Assembly (NCBI GenBank): GCA_028554645.1
Contig: JAQOOI010000070.1
Coordinates: 1,054,001-1,118,000 of the forward strand
Origin: Omphalotus guepiniiformis
Taxonomy: Eukaryota; Basidiomycota; Agaricomycetes; Agaricales; Omphalotaceae
Length of the DNA stretch: 64,000 nt
Reading direction: 5' to 3'
The position numbers were made by a program, and so were the translations under genes. Below the pieces are notes generated by a model. That model was not told the DNA's origin and searched no databases. It was given only the letters and a program-made list of their open reading frames with translations. Of the stretch, positions 58,443 through 64,000 are shown in pieces. The stretch's first letter is position 1. Each line of letters begins with the position of its first letter.

Positions 58443-59813
58443 TCATTCGCTCTTGTCCGAGTCAAGGTCTGCGCCGTTTTCCACGACTTTAGCCTTGGCG
58501 CTGGCTACACTGCTCTTAGCGAGCCTTTTGGCCCTAGCGAAGAGACCAACCTCCTTGTCACGTATGAAATTAATGATAACCATGGGCCACGATGGATGCG
58601 AAGGAAGGGTATCATAAAATTCAGGCGCCAGAGCTCGAAGAGCAGGGAGGCGAGTCCATGCAACGGAGGGAAAGTCGTGATGCTCGTTGTGGTACCCAAC
58701 CTTCTTTAGATTAGCGAAAGAGTGGTTGTTGAAGGAGAGGTAATTACTTACATTGTACGCAAGGAGGTTCAATGGCCCGTAATAGCTGAATGTTTCTTGC
58801 TCCATCCCATCCCAGAGATAATGCTCCGCGATGAAGTGGCCAGCACAGGGATGGAGGCTGCCAGCAAAGAAGCTACTAGCAATAAGATATATAAAGGGTC
58901 TTGCGCCAAACGTTTGAACCAGCACGTAGTCGAAGAGAATCTGGATGACTAAGTTCGATACGTGCCACATCGTCAACTTCTGAGAGCGAACAAAGGTAGG
59001 ACGTAGAGCGTAGAAAAGGATCTGAAAGGTTCTAGATTTTCAAGGTATCAGCCATTCTAGCACTGTCAAAACAGAAGAAAAAACACGACGAACGCGAAGA
59101 AAACCTTGCCCAGGACATTATTTAGGCATAAGAGCTCCAGACGAGTAGGTAGATCGGTATCAATACCGTCTTGTCCGAGAAATTTGTGATGCTCAATATG
59201 ATACCTCTACGATACGTTCAGACGTACGTGAGTTATGATGGATACAACACGCCAGTGGACACTTACCTTGAACGCGGCAGAGTACGGAATTCCAATAGGC
59301 AGATTGGCAAAGACAGCCAGCGCTTTGTTGGCGAAAACGCCCTTGAACGCGAGATTGTGTGTTATTTCATGAATGGCAAGGAAAAGATTGTGATTGGCAG
59401 TCCCGCCGATGGCATAGGCACAAAATATAAACAAGGGTGATAACGGACGTGTGTTTCGCAAACCAAAAGCGGTGACAAGTTGCAGCAAAACAACACAGAA
59501 TACAACGTATTTCGTGAGGGGTTCGTATCCCATTAATTTTGTGACCTTCAAGATGTATGATTTGAGGCAGGGAATTATGTGAAGAATCCTTGCGACGTAC
59601 CTCAGGATGAGCCTTCATAATCGCCATTCTGCGTGAACGATGAGGCTCTTCCGTCATAAGCCATAAGAAATCAGTCGGGTCCTGCGGTGGTCCAGGATAC
59701 GACTTTCCGTTGTCTTTGGCGGTCGGAGAGGCGACAACAGTTCGACGTGGCGACCTTCCTTCTTGCAAGGACTCTGCACCTCCGTACAGACTGAAATTTA
59801 CGTCGCTCGTCAT
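58443..59813 (-). CDS. sphingolipid delta-4 desaturase (dihydroceramide desaturase)
   Basis: Introduces the 4,5-trans double bond of sphingoid bases in the endoplasmic reticulum, a step toward fungal glucosylceramides. The start at 59813 ([12 protein letters not shown]) is the first ATG; the open frame continues upstream without one. The N-terminus carries [20 protein letters not shown], typical of the DES family. Three histidine boxes follow in order: HEITHN, HIEHH (in [20 protein letters not shown]) and NEHHDFP. Hydrophobic segments span between them ([29 protein letters not shown]). The Lys-rich, acidic C-terminus ends DLDSDKSE. There are several short introns. Confidence 0.93.
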
Positions 59814-60234
59814 CTCGTTTTGCAACAGGCCAACGACTCCTTGGCCCAACTTCGACTATTTCAAGGGATTCAAGACCGAAAGGCGCGATCTGGTCTACGC
59901 AGGTCCGGATTGGACCGAGGATGGCCTAGTTAAGTGCGCGAGACAAAATTCAGACTGCCTCTGGACTGCCTTCCTTGCAAGTTGAAGACTTTCTGACTCC
60001 CGCTCCAAGTTCTTGAATCTTGACCGTCCGAGTTGGGTGGGTCAAATAGAAATCGGTCGATAAGCAGTACGTGAACAAATGTGCGCTACGGGCCGCTACC
60101 GTAGCTGCAAAAATCAAAGCCGACGGCAGTTCTAGAATGTCCAATCGCTCTTACTGTAAGTATGTAGTGCTGAGTGCTCTCACTATACGAAGTAACAAGA
60201 ACTTCTCATGTCAATTTCTTCAGCTTATCTAGCA
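59814..60234. other. intergenic region
   Basis: Between the desaturase start and the threonine synthase 3' end. Short frames only, no gene. Confidence 0.4.
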
Positions 60235-62096
60235 TTAAACTAGGTTTTCTATTACCTGCTTGACGAGCTCGATATTTGCACTCTCCACATCCACCACCCG
60301 CCTCTCTTTCTGAAGAAGACCTTTGAACTCCTCCGGCATGACATCCCTCTCAAAGCTAAACTGAGGAATATTTTGAACTGCTTTAGACACTGCCTCGGAG
60401 AACTTAGCCGGGTGAGCCGTAGAAAGAATGATCTGGTGGACTGTTGGCGGGCTGGCTTCTACGTCAGGGATGAATCACAATCAGAACGCGGAAAACATAC
60501 TTGTGCGGTGCCATTCTAGCAGCAGCACATAATCCAACAGCTGTGTGGGGATCAACGACATAGGAAGGCGTTCTCAAAAAATATGATCGGATGATCTCAA
60601 GAGTCTATGTCAATGATTGAGATCAGCTTCATCACAGGCAAGAAGATGATGTCTTCTTTACCTGTTCGTCACTGACACGCTCCGCACAAAAATCTCGCCT
60701 TGCAGCATCAAGCACAGCTACAGGAACCTCTACCTTCCCATCGCTCTTCATCTTACCCATCCAACCATTAACGATTTCTCCCGCTCTGCTTCTCCGATCG
60801 GACTCGCTTTCCGATACATTTTCGTAAGCCAGATACCACAGCAACCTCTCGAAGTTACTTGATACTAGGATATCCATTGCGGGGCTCAATGTCTCTTTGA
60901 CACCGCTGCTATCCTGTGTTGCTTGTTTTCCGTCTGATGATCCTGCTGCTGGTTCCATTGAAGGTGCGGCGTCGAGGGGAGAAGAATCGACCTTTTCATA
61001 ACGGCCCGTTTGCCAGAATCGTGCCAGGATGTCGTTGGCATTGGTGGCGACCCCCAGCTTCCCCGTCATAGGCAATCCCATCTTACGAGCATAGTATCCA
61101 GCAAGGATATCACCAAAATTTCCTGTCGGGACGACAAATTGTATATCCGCCTCGTCTGTTTCTGAGAGGTCGAGGGACCGACGAAGGTGGAAGTAAGCGA
61201 GGAAGTAATACACCGTTTGAGCCAGGATACGGGCCCAGTTGATCGAGTTGACCGCGCCTAGGCGGTGCTTTGAGTTGAACTCAGCATCGGAAAAGAGAGC
61301 TTTCACGATGTCCTGAAGACAGGAATTTAAATGAGGACATAGCATATAATGCCTGTATCTTACCTGACAATCATCGAAAGTGCCTTTCACTGCCAAGTTG
61401 TGGACATTGGCATCAGTAACAGTGGTCATCTGTGCCTCCTGGATGGGAGATACGCGGCCTTTTGGATGTAAAATGAATATAGAGATGTTGGCCTTATTCC
61501 GTAGTCCGTAGATAGCGGCACTGTGTCCTGATATTAGTGAAGTTGTCAACAACCTATCTGAATAGAATACAGACCTTCCGGTGTCCCCGCTAGTAGCTCC
61601 GACCACAGTCAATTTCTCGGTGTCAGCTTGACCGCGCTGACGCCGTTCTTCATTCCTTCGTTTCAGGAAGAATTCAAACAGATTGCCCAAAAGTTGCAAC
61701 GCAACGTCTTTGAATGCCCATGTCGGTCCGTGCCATAGCTCCAGCACGTACTTATTCTCCCCGAGTTTTTTCAGTGGTGTGACGTCTGGATGCCGGAAAC
61801 TGGCATAAGACTTGGTTACCAGCTCTCGAAGCTCGGCCTCGGAGAGTTCATCGCGTGCGATGTAAAGCGATAGAACAGCAACGGAGAGATCGACGAAAGA
61901 GTAGTCCTTCCAATCACTTTTCCAATTCTCGGGAAGTTGTGGAATAGTAGTAGGAATATAAAGACCACCGTTGGGAGCTAGACCTGTTAGAACAGTCTGA
62001 GAAAGATGAGAAATGTTTGATAGGGACTGGGGTTTGCAATCTAACCTCTTCAAAGGATAGCTCTTGTGCACCTCCTCGTGTCGAGAAATACTTCAT
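60235..62096 (-). CDS. THR4: threonine synthase
   Basis: A pyridoxal-phosphate enzyme that makes threonine from O-phosphohomoserine, the last step of the pathway. The first exon, MKYFSTRGGAQELSFEE, is the fungal consensus N-terminus, joined to TVLTGLAPNGGLYIP. The PLP lysine lies in LWHGPTWAFKDVALQLLGNL. The phosphate-binding region is VVGATSGDTGSAAIYGL, and FVVPTGNFGDILAGY is the conserved glycine-rich loop. NANDILARFWQTGRY, SSNFERLLWYL and the end SANIELVKQVIENLV match fungal Thr4. At least five introns are present. A Ser/Ala-rich insert after SSPLDAAPS is longer than in yeast. Confidence 0.94.
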
Positions 62097-62162
62097 GATT
62101 GCTAGGGCTTAGGCTGTTCAACAGCCTAGCTTTGAGTTTGTCTTGTATGTGGTAGAACTACA

Positions 62163-62168
62163 TGACTC
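62163..62168 (+). promoter_or_regulatory. possible Gcn4/Cpc1 site upstream of THR4
   Basis: TGACTC, the core of the Gcn4/CpcA site (TGASTCA), lies 67-72 bases upstream of the THR4 start codon. Amino-acid biosynthesis genes are classical targets of this general control, but a six-base match occurs often by chance. Confidence 0.3.
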
Positions 62169-62332
62169 CTTTATCGGGCCGACGCAAATTTGCAGCCACG
62201 ACCGATTGATGTCGGCCGAAGTCTCCGATCCTTCAAATTCAAATTCAAACCTCCACTGTTTATACGCTCACTTCGACTTTGTCCTTCACGTTCCCCGGAC
62301 ACCTCGCTCAAGACTACATTCATTCTATCGCC

Positions 62333-64000
62333 ATGTCCTTAGCCTTGAAGAACGCCATTACTACTCACCTTATGAAAACTGCACAGAAACATTCAGAATC
62401 CTTCATCAAACTTCCTGTTTTTGTAGAGTCCTGGACCACCGCAATTGAGGATCGACGAAATCCTCTCAGTGCAAACTCTCTTCGTGCAAATGGACTTTCT
62501 ATTATGGAAAAAACTATCATGAAGATGCTGGCTGACAAAGGGATTACTGAATCTCCCTTTATCAAAGTTCGTGTCCACATACAATGCGGAAGCAACTGAC
62601 CAAGTGTCGCTCCTTGCAGCATGTCGTCAACGCCATAATGTCAAACGAAATTGCACGGGAAATCTTCAACTCTTTGAGACACTCTGAACAGAACAGCCAG
62701 ATGAGGCCTCAACGCGGGATGCGTTTCACTATTCCCATCGCCATTGCTCGTGGTCAGCTTGAGCGACCCAAAGGTGTTCAAGAAACTTTAGAGTGGATGG
62801 AGGAAAAATTTGGCCTTCTTCTTGAGGGCATTGAAACACTCTATTTGGAAATGTAAGCGACCCACTCTGGAACCACCACACCTTATTGAATGCGTGCTAA
62901 TCTATTACATAGGTACGGAAAACCCAGTGTGTCCGCTCATCTTTATATATGTGCTCATTATAATATGATCATGCATATAGAAGCCATCTCTTCCTCTTTT
63001 CCGCTCAAGCAAATCAATAGTCCCAAACCACCCGCCTCCGTAAGTATCTGGGAGCTCAGTATACGCCTTCAGTTAACCCTTTGTAGGCTACCGGGCATTC
63101 TAAACGCTCATCATCTGGTCAGTTACCCAATATATGCATATCACAACATCACTCATGAATGCCACGTCTTCGTTTTAGACATCGAGACTTCTTTTAGACA
63201 GGTAAAACGGAAGAGGACAATGGAGGCTGCGAAAGAGAACACAAGACCTTTAGGTAAAGTTCTCAAACAAGGTAGCAAATCGAAGAGTCAACGCGGCGGT
63301 ACAAGAGCAACGACACGCAACCAGGCAGGTCGCAACGTGGTAGGCTCGCTTTTGATATCTTATGCTCATTGGATCACCAATACCTTCTCAGCGACAAAGA
63401 AAACTCAACTCCTCAGATCAGGTTCCCTCCGAGGGACTACAACCTAATGAGGATTGCCAGGTGACTAAACCGCCCTATCATTATTGTTACACTCACCTTT
63501 GTTTTATCAAGAGCGATTGTTTCTTGCCTGCATTCGTGCCGAATTCCCCTCTACCAGATCTCTATGTTTGGCATGATACTCAACCGCAAGTTCCCGGGCA
63601 TTTGTATAGTTCATCTCATTTGCTTGACGATCCTTTTCAATCTGTCCTCTCGTCCTCAATATTCGCGCCCAGTGGTCCTTTGCAATATCAATCTCCGGTG
63701 TTGGAAGTAAACACTTCTTTTGCTACTCCATCACTCTATCAAGGCGATGACTCTTCATTGTCCCAAGTCGATGACTTCTCCCTTCCCTTCGATTGCCCAC
63801 TTGATTCGTCTCTGCAAGTCCACGAGTTCAATCTTCAATTTGCCCTGCCTACCTCCCCTCCACTTTGTGTAGCACCCTGGAGGTTGCTTCATCCACGAGG
63901 CCATCAAGATCCAATGCTATCAAATGGTTCAAGCACCTATTTTGACCACTCTGGCTCAACCGATTTTCTCTCAGGGTTATATGATGCTGCAAAATCGTCA
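62333..64000 (+). CDS. unidentified gene, runs off the window end
   Basis: ATG 62333 starts MSLALKNAITTHLMKTAQKH. An intron (GTTCGT...CTTGCAG) leads to HVVNAIMSNEIAREIFNSLR and FTIPIAIARGQLERPKGVQE, then EKFGLLLEGIETLYLEM before another donor. Further exons seem to include a basic Lys/Arg/Ser-rich part (63219-63340) and a long Ser/Leu/Pro-rich part from about 63530 to the window end (SPLPDLYVWHDTQPQVPGHL, open to the last base). A folded helical N-terminus, basic middle and acidic/Ser-rich tail would suit a transcriptional regulator, but I recognise no DNA-binding domain. It is divergent from THR4, 236 bases apart. Confidence 0.5.

Noticed and set aside
1..64000. CRISPR array, bacterial operon or integrated prokaryotic island
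   Set aside because: No spaced direct repeats, and all clear genes have spliceosomal introns and fungal families.

Overview
The window is nuclear DNA of a filamentous basidiomycete, most likely an agaricomycete. The genes have many short introns (about 45-70 nt, GT...AG), intergenic gaps are small, and the families fit that group: a FunK1 kinase-like gene, a DUF6534 membrane protein, F-box proteins, a sedolisin and a Tf1/sushi-type Ty3 chromovirus. No bacterial-style operon, CRISPR array, rRNA or convincing tRNA gene was seen.

Layout. 1-2.8 kb: unassigned sequence, then a DUF6534-type membrane protein. 3.2-17.9 kb: an accessory block. A FunK1-like gene appears to have been split, its N-terminal part at 3193-3837 and its kinase part at 15537-17853. 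Between them lie an old, CpG-depleted relic (about 3.85-5.2 kb) and a young LTR retrotransposon (6400-14879, 5-bp target duplication GCCCC, LTRs differing at 2 of 538 positions). The retrotransposon carries gag, a frame-broken pol with a C-terminal chromodomain, a self-priming signature, and a three-exon gene on the OPPOSITE strand (12638-14119). That gene predicts a 461-residue nuclear-type protein with a Zn2Cys6-like cluster, and it has its own TATA box just inside the 3' LTR. A 140-bp palindromic MITE sits in the FunK1 kinase exon and carries splice signals that would restore the frame.

18.4-35.4 kb: mostly housekeeping genes. These are recyclin-1/Sec10 F-box protein (-), CDC20/Slp1 (+), a sedolisin tripeptidyl peptidase (-), cyclophilin-40 (+), an acidic hypothetical protein (+) and an OCRL-like inositol 5-phosphatase with ASH and RhoGAP-like parts (-). 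The CDC20/peptidase junction has been tandemly duplicated, leaving broken 3' ends of both genes in the spacer.

35.9-46.1 kb: two small hypothetical or Stm1-like genes, a decayed region that includes a second copy of the recyclin-1 3' end, eIF2-beta (-), ATP synthase gamma (+) and a damaged fungal transcription factor.

46.9-64 kb: an F-box/WD40 protein, a helical protein of unknown role, an unassigned coding-like stretch, an F-box/leucine-rich protein, a HAD-type dehalogenase, sphingolipid delta-4 desaturase, threonine synthase, and the start of an unidentified gene running off the window.

How they work together. Most genes are unlinked housekeeping functions. Two pairs share very short divergent promoters: recyclin/CDC20 (105 bp) and eIF2-beta/ATP3 (141 bp). 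The biologically novel part is the 3-18 kb block: nested transposons, a kinase gene they have broken, and a retroelement with an antisense, intron-bearing zinc-cluster gene. All exon structures were inferred by eye from reading frame and splice signals.
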